NCBI GenBank assembly: GCA_963708855.1
Contig: CAVPUM010000007.1
Coordinates: 1-64,000 of the forward strand
Direction of reading: 5' to 3'
DNA from: CAIWHR01 sp963708855
GTDB lineage: Bacteria; Pseudomonadota; Gammaproteobacteria; Burkholderiales; Casimicrobiaceae
DNA length: 64,000 nucleotides
Below the pieces are notes generated by a model. It worked only from the letters and a program-made list of their open reading frames with translations, ran no database searches and was not told the origin of the DNA. The translations under genes and the position numbers were made by a program. The first letter of the stretch is position 1. Each line of letters opens with the position of its first letter. Shown one piece after another: positions 25,131-33,197 of this stretch.

Positions 25131-26310
25131 AGTCGCTCCGTTCCCTATCTCAAGTTCGCCGGCCCCGTGCTCGACGAGGCGACCATCGCCGGCGTCGCCG
25201 ACGTGCTGCGCTCGGGCTGGATCACCAGCGGGCCGCGGGTGCAGGAATTCGAGCGCGCGCTCTCGGCGTTCTGCGGCGGCCGGCCGGTGAAGGCCGTGAC
25301 CTCGGCGACCGCCGCGGTCGAGGTCGCGCTGCAGCTTGCCGGCATCGGTCCGGGCGACGAAGTGATCACGTCGGCGCAGAGCTTCTTCACCGTGCTCAAC
25401 ATGATCGTCAAGGTCGGCGCGACGCCCGTCTTCGTCGACTGCGACCTCGTGACCCGCAACATCGACCTGGCAGCAGGTCGAGGCGGCGATCACCCCGCGC
25501 ACGAAGGCGATCATGCCGACGCACTGGCCGGGCTCGCTGGTCGACATGGACGCGCTCCATGCGCTCGCTCGCGCGCGCGGACTGCGCGTGATCGAGGACG
25601 CGGCGCTGGTGATGGGATCGCAGTGGAAGGGACGCAACGTCGGCGCCATCGGCGACCTCGTCACGTTCAGCTTCCATCCGAACAAGAACATGACGACGAT
25701 CGAAGGCGGGGCGCTCGTCGTCAACGACGACGGCCGAGGCCGAGCGTGTCGATGCGCTGCGCTTTCACGGCATCACCTACCTGCCCGACCGCACGCGCGA
25801 CGTCGCGTTCCCGGGCGGCAAGTTCAACCTGCCGGACGTCAACGCGCGCATCGGCAGTCGCGCAGCTCGCGCAGCTGCCCGCGTTCCTGGCCACGCGCCG
25901 CGCGCTCGTCGCGCGCTACTTCGAGCGCTTCGCGACCGACCCGCCCTGCCTGCTGCCGCCGCGGCCGCGCGATGGCGACGGGCAGTCGTGGAACATGTTC
26001 TCGGTGCTGCTGCCGCTCGACCGGTTGCGGGTCACGCGCAAGGAGCTGCGCGAAGCGCTCGACGCGCAAGGCATCGGCACCGGAGTATCGTACGAGGCGC
26101 TCCACCTGTGCACGCTGGGCCGCCGCTACGGTTACCGGGAGGGCGATTTTCCGGTGACCGAGCGCATCGCGCGCGAAACGCGTGACGCTGCCGCTGCACG
26201 CGGGCATGACGATGGCCGACGTCGACCGCGTCTGCGCCGCCGTGGCCGATGTCGTCGCGGCGGGCGCGCGCCTGAGCCGCGACCGGGCGCCACCAGGAGA
26301 ACGACGCATG
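25128..26310 (+). CDS. arnB: UDP-4-amino-4-deoxy-L-arabinose aminotransferase, ArnB (frame broken)
   Basis: PLP-dependent DegT/DnrJ/EryC1 aminotransferase making UDP-L-Ara4N from the 4-keto sugar. Starts MSRSVPYLKFAGPVLDEA; family motifs include SGWITSGPRVQEFE, AVTSATAAVEVAL, IEDAALVMGSQW and FSFHPNKNMTTIEGG, whose lysine binds PLP. Frame shifts lie near 25475, 25731, 25853 and 26175, each a one-base gain or a CG loss judged from the protein continuity. C-terminal LPLHAGMTMADVDRV is the usual end of the family. It precedes arnC directly. Confidence 0.8.
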
Positions 26311-27293
26311 CCGGACACAGCCCCGACTCTCCGTCGTCATCCCGGTCTTCAACGAGGAGGCGAGCCTGCCGGTGCTCTTCGCGCGGCTCTATCCCGCGCT
26401 CGACGCGCTCGGCGTGAGCTACGAAGTCATCTTCGTCAACGACGGCAGCCGCGATCGCTCGGCGGCGCTCCTGCGCGAGCAGTGGGAACGCCGGCCCGAC
26501 GTCACGCGCGTCGTGCTGTTCAACGCCAACTATGGCCAGCACCCGGCGATCGTCGCCGGCTTCGAGCACTGCCGCGGCGAGCGCGTCGTCACGATGGACG
26601 CCGACCTGCAGAACCCTCCCGAGGAGATCGCCAGGCTGCTGGCGGCGATGGACGCGGGCCACGACTACGTGGGCGGCGTGCGCCGCGAGCGCGAGGACTC
26701 GTGGTTCCGGCGGCTCGCGTCGAAGGCGATGAACCGGCTGCGCGAGCGCAGTCACGCGCATCCACATGACCGATCAAGGGTGCATGCTGCGCGCCTACAG
26801 CCGCGAGATCGTCGCGGCGGTGGCCGCGAGCCGCGAGGTCAGCACGTTCATTCCGGCGCTCGCCTACACGTTCGCGAGCAATCCGACGGAAGTCGACGTC
26901 GCGCACTCCGAGCGCGCCGCGGGCAAGTCGCACTATCCGCTCTACAAGCTGATCCGCCTGAACTTCGACCTCATCACCGGCTTCTCGCTGGTGCCGCTGC
27001 AGCTGTTCTCGATGTTCGGGATGCTGGTCGCGGCGCTCTCGCTCGCCGCCTATGTCGGCGTCATCGGCTACCGGCTCGTATTCTTCGACTGGCACGAGGT
27101 CCACTGGCACGAGGCCACGTCGGTGTTCTGGGACCGGGACATCCTCGCGTTCTTCCTGATCGGCATGCTGCTGTTCGGTCTGGGGCTGATCGGCGAGTAC
27201 GTGGGCCGCATCTACCAGCAGGTCAGGGCGCGCCCGCGTTTCATGATCCGCGCCGTGCTCGAGCGCCCCGCGGAAGATCCGGGCAGGCGCTGA
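26308..27293 (+). CDS. arnC: Undecaprenyl-phosphate 4-deoxy-4-formamido-L-arabinose transferase, ArnC (frame broken)
   Basis: GT2 glycosyltransferase that loads the formylated sugar on undecaprenyl phosphate at the inner face of the inner membrane. ATG 26308 has CAGGAG eight bases upstream. Motifs: VVIPVFNEEASLP, FVNDGSRDRS, TMDADLQNPPEEI with the DxD-type metal site, and MTDQGCMLRAYSREI; two C-terminal transmembrane helices (about residues 230-300). Frame shifts lie just after the start (near 26328, two bases missing) and near 26750 (one extra base). Normal length is recovered, about 327 residues. Confidence 0.82.
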
Positions 27294-27312
27294 GGGCCGT
27301 CTGTTCCCCGCC

Positions 27313-28251
27313 ATGACGCGCGCCGTCGTCTTCGCCTATCACAACGTCGGCGTGCGCTGCCTGCGCGTGCTGCTCGCGCACGGGCTCGACGTCCCGCTCG
27401 TCGTCACGCACGCCGACAGCGCGCGCGAGACGATCTGGTTCGGCTCGGTGGCGGCCACCGCCGGGGAATGCGGCATCCAGACGATCGCGCCGGACGATCC
27501 CAACGCCGCGGACGTCGTCGCGCGCATCAGCGCGCTGGCGCCGGATTTCCTGTTCTCGTTCTACTACCGCACGATGCTGAAGCCGCCGCTGCTCGGTGCG
27601 GCGCGACGGGGCGCGCTCAACATGCACGGCTCGCTGCTGCCGCGGTACCGCGGCCGCTCGCCGGTCAACTGGGCCGTGCTCCATGGCGAGCGCGCAACGG
27701 GCGCCACGCTGCATTACATGACCTCGAAGCCCGATGCCGGCGATATCGTCGCGCAAACGGCGGTGCCGATCCTGCCCGACGACACGGCGCGGGAAGTGTT
27801 CGACAAGGTCACTGTCGCCGCCGAAATGACGCTCGACCGCGTGCTGCCCGCCCTCGTCGCCGGCACCGCGGCGCGCGTGGCGCAGGATCCGGCGGCGGGC
27901 AGCTATTTCGGCGGACGCCGGCCCGAGGATGGAACCATCGACTGGAACCGCGATGCCGCCGCCGTGCACGATCTGGTCAGGGCAGTCGCGCCGCCCTATC
28001 CCGGCGCGTTCACCGCGGTCGGCGGCGTGGCGGCCCGCGTGCTGCGTACCCGGGTCGTCGCCACCGCGACACCGCCGACTCTCACGCCGACACTGGAGGC
28101 ACGCGACGGGCGCCTGTTCGCCCACTGCGGCGGCGGCGGCACGGTCGCGGTGCTTGCGCTGGAGATCGGCGGGATTGCGGTCGACGCTGCGGCGTTCGCG
28201 GCGCGCTTCGGGTCGGCGCCGGTGCCGCTCGGCGGCACCGCACGCATTTGA
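27313..28251 (+). CDS. arnA: UDP-L-Ara4N formyltransferase (ArnA N-domain as a separate protein)
   Basis: 312 residues, formyltransferase fold, using N10-formyltetrahydrofolate to formylate UDP-L-Ara4N. The active-site motif NMHGSLLPRYRGRSPVNWA (about residues 97-115) gives the catalytic Asn and His, and the aspartate is in SKPDAGDIVAQ (about 137-147). The C-terminal OPT-like barrel is present. In E. coli this domain is fused to the decarboxylase in bifunctional ArnA; here the two are separate neighbouring genes, as in some betaproteobacteria. It starts 19 bp after arnC. Confidence 0.88.
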   Translation: MTRAVVFAYHNVGVRCLRVLLAHGLDVPLVVTHADSARETIWFGSVAATAGECGIQTIAPDDPNAADVVARISALAPDFLFSFYYRTMLKPPLLGAARRGALNMHGSLLPRYRGRSPVNWAVLHGERATGATLHYMTSKPDAGDIVAQTAVPILPDDTAREVFDKVTVAAEMTLDRVLPALVAGTAARVAQDPAAGSYFGGRRPEDGTIDWNRDAAAVHDLVRAVAPPYPGAFTAVGGVAARVLRTRVVATATPPTLTPTLEARDGRLFAHCGGGGTVAVLALEIGGIAVDAAAFAARFGSAPVPLGGTARI

Positions 28252-28284
28252 CGCGACGCCGGGTCCGCGCCGGACCGCGCCACG

Positions 28285-28290
28285 TATAAT
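28285..28290 (+). promoter_or_regulatory. TATAAT box between the two arnA genes
   Basis: A perfect TATAAT stands 88 bp before the decarboxylase ATG in the only sizeable gap (127 bp) inside the arn run. The -35 position (GGTCCG) is poor. It may be a weak internal promoter. Confidence 0.25.
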
Positions 28291-28378
28291 TCGACATACT
28301 CCGGCGCCGGGCCGCATCCCCGGCCCGCCCGCCACGGCCGTCACTTCGGCCGCCAGCATTCGACGACTCGATCCCACC

Positions 28379-29422
28379 ATGCGGAAAGTCCTGATCCTCG
28401 GCGTCAACGGCTTCATCGGCCACCATCTGTCTCGGCACCTGCTCGACGGCTCCGACGTCGAGATCTACGGGATGGACATGCAGTCCGATCGCGTGACCGA
28501 GCTCCTGTCCGAGCCGCGCTTTCACTTCTTCGAGGGCGACATCACGATCAACCGGGAGTGGATCGAGTACCACATCAAGAAATGCGACACCGTGCTGCCG
28601 CTGGTGGCGATCGCGACTCCGGCGACCTACGTGAAGGAGCCGTTGCGCGTGTTCGAGCTCGACTTCGAGGCGAATCTGCCGATCGTGCGCGCCTGCGTCC
28701 GCTACCGCAAGCGGATCATCTTTCCGTCGACCTCCGAGGTCTACGGCATGTGCCGCGACGACGCGTTCGATCCGGAGCGCTCGGAGCTGGTGCTGGGCCC
28801 GATCAACAAGCCGCGCTGGATCTACGCGTGCGCCAAGCAGCTGATGGACCGCGTGATCCATGCCTACGGCATGCAGGAGGGGCTGGATTACACGCTGTTC
28901 CGGCCGTTCAACTGGATCGGATCGGGCCTCGATTCGATCAACACGGCGAAGGAAGGCAGCTCGCGCGTCATCACGCAATTTCTCGGACATATCGTTCGCG
29001 GCGAGCCGATCCAGCTCGTCGATGGCGGAACGCAGAAGCGCGCGTTCACGTTCATCGACGACGGCATCGCCGCACTGATGAAGATCATCGCCAACGACGG
29101 CGGAATCGCGACCGGCAAGATCTACAACATCGGCAACCCGGCCAACAACTTCTCGGTGCGCGAGCTGGCGACGATGATGCTGGAACTGGCGCTCACCTAT
29201 CCCGAGTACCGCGGCACCGCGGAGCGGGTGAGGATCGTCGAAACGACGGCCGACCGGTACTACGGCACCGGATACCAGGACGTGCAGAATCGCGTCCCCG
29301 GGATCGCCAATACCTGCGCCGACCTCGACTGGCGCCCGCAAGTCGCGATGGAAGAGGCGCTCAAGCGAATCTTCGACGCGTACCGCGGACAGGTGGCGGC
29401 GGCCCGGCACCTCGTGGATTAG
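28379..29422 (+). CDS. arnA: UDP-glucuronic acid decarboxylase (ArnA C-domain as a separate protein)
   Basis: 347 residues, extended short-chain dehydrogenase. Oxidatively decarboxylates UDP-glucuronate to the UDP-4-keto-pentose used by ArnB. NAD-binding GVNGFIGHHLSRHL at residues 8-21; active-site STSEVYG (about 120) and YACAK (about 150) supply Ser/Thr and the Tyr-x3-Lys pair. LFRPFNWIGSGLDSI and KRAFTFIDDGIAAL are typical of ArnA. ATG 28379 begins the family-like sequence MRKVLILGVNG; the open frame upstream of it overlaps the formyltransferase and is spurious. Sixteen bp separate it from arnD. Confidence 0.9.
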   Translation: MRKVLILGVNGFIGHHLSRHLLDGSDVEIYGMDMQSDRVTELLSEPRFHFFEGDITINREWIEYHIKKCDTVLPLVAIATPATYVKEPLRVFELDFEANLPIVRACVRYRKRIIFPSTSEVYGMCRDDAFDPERSELVLGPINKPRWIYACAKQLMDRVIHAYGMQEGLDYTLFRPFNWIGSGLDSINTAKEGSSRVITQFLGHIVRGEPIQLVDGGTQKRAFTFIDDGIAALMKIIANDGGIATGKIYNIGNPANNFSVRELATMMLELALTYPEYRGTAERVRIVETTADRYYGTGYQDVQNRVPGIANTCADLDWRPQVAMEEALKRIFDAYRGQVAAARHLVD

Positions 29423-29437
29423 CCGGCGGACGGACCG

Positions 29438-30367
29438 ATGCTGCTGGCGCTCAAGATCGACGTCGACACGCTGCGCGGCACGCGCGAAGGCGTGCCGAAC
29501 CTCGTCATGCTGCTGAAGAAGCATGGCGCCGACGCCACCTTCCTCTTCTCGCTCGGACCCGACCACACCGGGCGCGCGATCAAGCGCGTGTTCCGGCCGG
29601 GTTTTTTCGGCAAGGTGCGCCGCACGTCGGTCGTCCGGCACTACGGCGTGAAGACCCTCCTGTACGGCACCCTGCTGCCCGGGCCCGACATCGGCCGGCG
29701 CGCGGGCGACGTGATGCGCGCTACCCGCGACGCGGGCTTCGAGGTCGGCATCCACGCCTGGGACCACGTCCGCTGGCAGGACGGCGTCGCCACCGCGAAC
29801 GCCGCGTGGACGCGCGCCGAGATGCAACGGGCCTGCGATCGATACACCGAAATCTTCGGCACCGCTCCGCTGGTGCATGGCGCGGCCGGCTGGCAGATGA
29901 ACCTGCATGCGCTGCGGCTGACGCAGCGCCTGGGATTCGAGTATTGCTCGGACGGCCGCGGCACCGGTCCGCACCTGCCGGTCTGGAACGGCGAGTTGAT
30001 ACGCTGCCCGCAGCTGCCCACGACCCTGCCGACGCTGGACGAGCTGATAGGACGCGAGGGCGTCACCGAAGGCAACGTCGCGGCGCACGTCCTCGAACGG
30101 ACCCGGGACGCCGCGTCCAGTCACGTCTACACGCTGCACGCGGAGCTCGAGGGCATGCGCCTCGCGTCGGTGTTCGAGCAGCTCCTCCTCGGCTGGAAGG
30201 CACAGGGGTGGCAGGTCGTGTCGATGCGGACGCTGCTGGAGACCCTGCAGCCCCTCGCGTTGCCCCGATGCGAAATCGGTCCGGGCGTGCTCAAAGGGCG
30301 CTCCGGCAAGCTGCTGCTGCAGGGTGACGAGTTTCTGGCCGACGTGGATCTCGCACAGGCCGCGTGA
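29438..30367 (+). CDS. arnD: 4-deoxy-4-formamido-L-arabinose-phosphoundecaprenol deformylase, ArnD
   Basis: 309 residues, NodB-homology (CE4-like) deacetylase that removes the formyl group from the lipid-linked sugar, making the pathway forward-going. Motif 1 LKIDVDT (residues 5-11) and motif 2 GIHAWDH (about 103-109) supply the catalytic Asp and metal His ligands; VHGAAGWQMN and YCSDGRG follow as in ArnD. It is intact and the last gene of the arn run. The UDP-glucose dehydrogenase needed for the pathway is not in the window. Confidence 0.9.
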   Translation: MLLALKIDVDTLRGTREGVPNLVMLLKKHGADATFLFSLGPDHTGRAIKRVFRPGFFGKVRRTSVVRHYGVKTLLYGTLLPGPDIGRRAGDVMRATRDAGFEVGIHAWDHVRWQDGVATANAAWTRAEMQRACDRYTEIFGTAPLVHGAAGWQMNLHALRLTQRLGFEYCSDGRGTGPHLPVWNGELIRCPQLPTTLPTLDELIGREGVTEGNVAAHVLERTRDAASSHVYTLHAELEGMRLASVFEQLLLGWKAQGWQVVSMRTLLETLQPLALPRCEIGPGVLKGRSGKLLLQGDEFLADVDLAQAA

Positions 30368-30466
30368 TCGAGGTCGAATGCGTACAGCCTGGTCGCGCCC
30401 GAGACCGGCAAATGCACCTCCCGTCCGCCGTATTGCGTACCTGACCCGTTCCCAAAGGAGCCTTCC

Positions 30467-30922
30467 ATGCTCGGCAAGAAAGTACCTGACTTCGCGGTTC
30501 CGGCCACAGGCGATACGACGTTTCGGCTGTCCGACCACAAGGGCCACCCGGTCGTCCTCTATTTCTACCCGAAGGACAATACGCCGGGCTGCACCGTCGA
30601 AGGCACGGATTTCCGCGACCTCCACCGGCAGTTCGTCGCGCTCGGTACCGTCGTCGCGGGCATCTCGCGCGATACGCTGAAGTCGCATGACGGTTTCAAG
30701 GCGAAGATGGGGTTCCCCTTTCCGCTGCTCTCCGACACCGAAGAGAAACTGTGCACGCTGTTCGGCGTCATCAAGATGAAGAACATGTACGGCAAGCAAG
30801 TCAGAGGGATCGAGCGGTCGACGTTTCTGATCGGCCCCGACGGCACGCTCGTCCGCGAATGGCGCAAGGTCAAGGTCGAGGGCCACGCGGCGCAAGTCCT
30901 GGCAGCGGTGAAGGCGCTTTAG
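30467..30922 (+). CDS. bcp: Peroxiredoxin, Bcp/PrxQ family
   Basis: Thiol peroxidase of 151 residues reducing hydrogen peroxide and organic hydroperoxides with thioredoxin. Start ATG 30467 has AAAGGAG six bases upstream. The peroxidatic site is NTPGCTVEGTDFRD with Cys42. The resolving cysteine often five residues later in E. coli Bcp is absent (Gly/Thr there); Cys96 in EEKLCTLFG may serve instead. It stands about 100 bp after arnD and is followed at once by a hairpin. Confidence 0.9.
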   Translation: MLGKKVPDFAVPATGDTTFRLSDHKGHPVVLYFYPKDNTPGCTVEGTDFRDLHRQFVALGTVVAGISRDTLKSHDGFKAKMGFPFPLLSDTEEKLCTLFGVIKMKNMYGKQVRGIERSTFLIGPDGTLVREWRKVKVEGHAAQVLAAVKAL

Positions 30923-30943
30923 GGGACCCGCGGCGCGGGTCCC
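30923..30943 (+). terminator. Stem-loop immediately after bcp
   Basis: GGGACCCGC (30923-30931), loop GGC, GCGGGTCCC (30935-30943): a perfect 9-bp stem starting at the base after the bcp stop. It separates bcp from the convergent GDSL gene. No T-run follows. Confidence 0.5.
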
Positions 30944-30997
30944 GCGCACGCGAAGGCGCGCTTCGTCTGCTCGCCGCCGCAGACCGCGCCGCGGTCC

Positions 30998-31969
30998 TCA
31001 ATGTGCCGCCAGCGCAGTACGCGCCGCGTCGGCGATCAGTTCGTGGCCGCTCCTGGTCGGATGAATCGCATCCCAGAACAGATACCTGTCGGGATGGCGA
31101 CACACGGCATCTTCAACCACGGCAAACCGCAGGCACGGCGTTTCGAACTCCCGAATCCGGCTCTTGGACGCGTCGAGCGCCGCACTCTCGAGAGCCGCAT
31201 TCACGTCGAGCCGCAGGATGCTGATTTCGGGAAGGACACCGAGTGCATCGACGGCCTGGCCGAGTCCGGCGTTGTACGCGTCCGTGAGGTGACCCGCCGC
31301 GTACTGCGCGACGGGGCCGAGACCGATGATATAGGGCGTGATCGCGAGATCCGGCATGTCGACAACCAGGAAGCGGCGCGCACCAGCGCTCCACAAGGCC
31401 TGAATGTTGCCCGCGGTCGTGCCAACGGCCTGCTCAATGATGCCGGCGGCGGACGCGAAGGACGGATCGGTGGCAAGGCTTTCGAGGGCGTCCTTCAGGT
31501 CGTTGGCGCCGATCCATAGCACATAGAGCGCGCTTTCCGGCGCCTGGCCGCCCGCCTGGCCGAGGAACATGCCGACCTGGGTCGACAGGTCGAAGTGTGG
31601 AAACGCTGCCGCTCCCGCGCGGGCCCGCGCTCTGCCGATTGCAAAGTTGGTGGCGTTGCCCGGCTGTCGCAGGGCCGGCCCCGTGCTGCCGCCGGCGTGC
31701 AGATCGTGACCGAGCTGCTCGATCCAGGTTGCGCCATTCGAATAGTGCAGGCCTCCCAGGGCGTAGGGCGCGTCCGGCACCGGTTCGAACGGTCGCTGCG
31801 AGACTTCGTGAAACGCGGCGAAGTAGTTGCCGGGGTCGGACAGGCTGTCGCCGAAAACCACAAACCGGATGTGCGAGTGATCCGCATCGCGATCGCGTGC
31901 GCTTGCCGGGACAGCGATGATCAGCACGGCGGCAATTGCCATGCAAGCGGACAGGATTCTGCCTTTCAT
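30998..31969 (-). CDS. Secreted SGNH/GDSL-type lipase or esterase
   Basis: 323 residues from ATG 31969, with GAGGAG seven bases upstream, and signal peptide ILSACMAIAAVLIIAVPASA. SGNH blocks are all visible: block I FGDSLSDPGNY (nucleophile Ser), block II around GGLHYSNGATW, block III IGANDLKD and block V WDAIHPTRSGH (catalytic Asp and His). It resembles phospholipase/thermolabile-haemolysin-type GDSL esterases exported to the periplasm or medium. It transcribes away from the lipoprotein gene at 32407 across a repeat-rich regulatory region. Confidence 0.88.
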   Translation of the reverse strand: MKGRILSACMAIAAVLIIAVPASARDRDADHSHIRFVVFGDSLSDPGNYFAAFHEVSQRPFEPVPDAPYALGGLHYSNGATWIEQLGHDLHAGGSTGPALRQPGNATNFAIGRARARAGAAAFPHFDLSTQVGMFLGQAGGQAPESALYVLWIGANDLKDALESLATDPSFASAAGIIEQAVGTTAGNIQALWSAGARRFLVVDMPDLAITPYIIGLGPVAQYAAGHLTDAYNAGLGQAVDALGVLPEISILRLDVNAALESAALDASKSRIREFETPCLRFAVVEDAVCRHPDRYLFWDAIHPTRSGHELIADAARTALAAH

Positions 31970-32406
31970 GGATATTCTCCTCATTCGACATTGCCAACGA
32001 AAGCCGGCATCCGGCGTGTTGCTGCACCGGCCGGCACCTTGGACCGATTCGCGCTGCGCCGCTCTTGTCGGTGGCCGCGCGCGCGAATCTGCGTTCCAAC
32101 TGACGTCGGATCGAATGTGCGGCGACGCCGCTTACGGGCGGCTCATTGATGGCATACGGGTCACTTACGGGCGGACGGCGCCAGGCCAATCCGCGAGCTG
32201 CCAGTGATCTGTAAGGCAGCTGTAAGCCATCTGGAATCCGCGCGGCCGCACCATGACGGCATGAACAACGAAAAGAACCTGACCAGGTGGGTTCGCGGAT
32301 CCCGGCTCATCCAGCCGAAGATTGATGTCCTTCGGCAGACGATCCCGAGCAAAGCGAACCCGTGGGTGCAACCGCGGGCAAGTGCCTGCTAACCGGAGTG
32401 TCTGCC
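31970..32406. promoter_or_regulatory. 437-bp divergent regulatory region with helically phased repeats
   Basis: No convincing gene lies here; short open frames are arginine-rich or lack start signals. It holds TACGGG at 32133, 32155 and 32166 (steps of 22 and 11 bp), the 11-mer CTTACGGGCGG twice (32131 and 32164), and a direct repeat CTGTAAG at 32209 and 32220 (11-bp step). Phasing by 11 bp fits tandem binding of an OmpR/PhoB-type regulator between the GDSL gene and the lipoprotein gene. Confidence 0.45.
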
Positions 32407-32985
32407 ATGTCGAACACATTCAAAACTGCGTTGATCGTTGGTTCGCTTGCCACGGCCGGCTTGAGTGGCTGCGTGATGGTTCCGGTGGCCGCTGACGGCA
32501 CGCCGATCTACCCGGGAACGGCATCGTTCTATCCGGCGATCCCGGTTCCGGTGCCGACCGTGCAAGGTCCCGGTCCGAATTTTCTGGCACCGGTTCCCGG
32601 GCGCAACGGGCGCACCGCCTCGTCCGCGCCCTCCTACGCGCCACCCGGCATGGACTCGGCGACGGTGACGGGATCCGCGACGCCCGCCGCTCTGCAGGCG
32701 CGTCTGTATCCGTCGAACGACGTCGCAACGGAAACCGGGCTCCTGTCCGGAACGGTAACGAACATGATGACCGGGAAGGGGATGTTTCAGCTCAACTACC
32801 GCGGCGAGATCCTTTCCGGCGAGGCGACGCGGGTCCCCGGCGATGATCGCCGTGGCGTGGCGAACGCCTATGGCCAGCGCGGAACCTTCATGAATTGCGA
32901 GTACCGCATGACCACGCCCTACCAGGGTACCGGCTCGTGCAGGCTCTCCAACGGCGCGCAGTACCAGGTGCACATCGGCGGATGA
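32407..32985 (+). CDS. Outer-membrane-type lipoprotein of unknown function
   Basis: 192 residues from ATG 32407 with CGGAG eight bases upstream. Signal peptide ends in the lipobox LSGC (Cys22). A proline-rich linker (about 35-85) leads to a C-terminal domain with LSGTVTNMMTGKGMFQLNYR and GQRGTFMNCEYRM, ending in AQYQVHIGG; this looks like a small beta domain. Residue after Cys is Val, so no inner-membrane retention Asp. I do not recognise a named family. It stands between the phased-repeat region and the kinase gene. Confidence 0.75.
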   Translation: MSNTFKTALIVGSLATAGLSGCVMVPVAADGTPIYPGTASFYPAIPVPVPTVQGPGPNFLAPVPGRNGRTASSAPSYAPPGMDSATVTGSATPAALQARLYPSNDVATETGLLSGTVTNMMTGKGMFQLNYRGEILSGEATRVPGDDRRGVANAYGQRGTFMNCEYRMTTPYQGTGSCRLSNGAQYQVHIGG

Positions 32986-33197
32986 TGCGGCGAGCGGCGA
33001 TCGAGCAGCGTCGCGCGTCGGCGATAGTGGCCGGACGCGACTGAGTCTCATCCGCAGCGCGAGCGTCATGCGTGCAGGATGTGACAGCCGGGCAGATTGC
33101 GGACGGGGCGCGGCAGTCGCCGTTGCCCCGAGACTTGCCGGGCGGGCGCGGTTCCCCTACGCTTCCGGAATGCGGCCGCCGCCGGCTGCATTCCGCC

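Noticed and set aside
31917..32392. Short open frames in the GDSL-lipoprotein divergent region
   Set aside because: They lack ribosome binding sites and protein-like composition, and they overlap the phased regulatory repeats.
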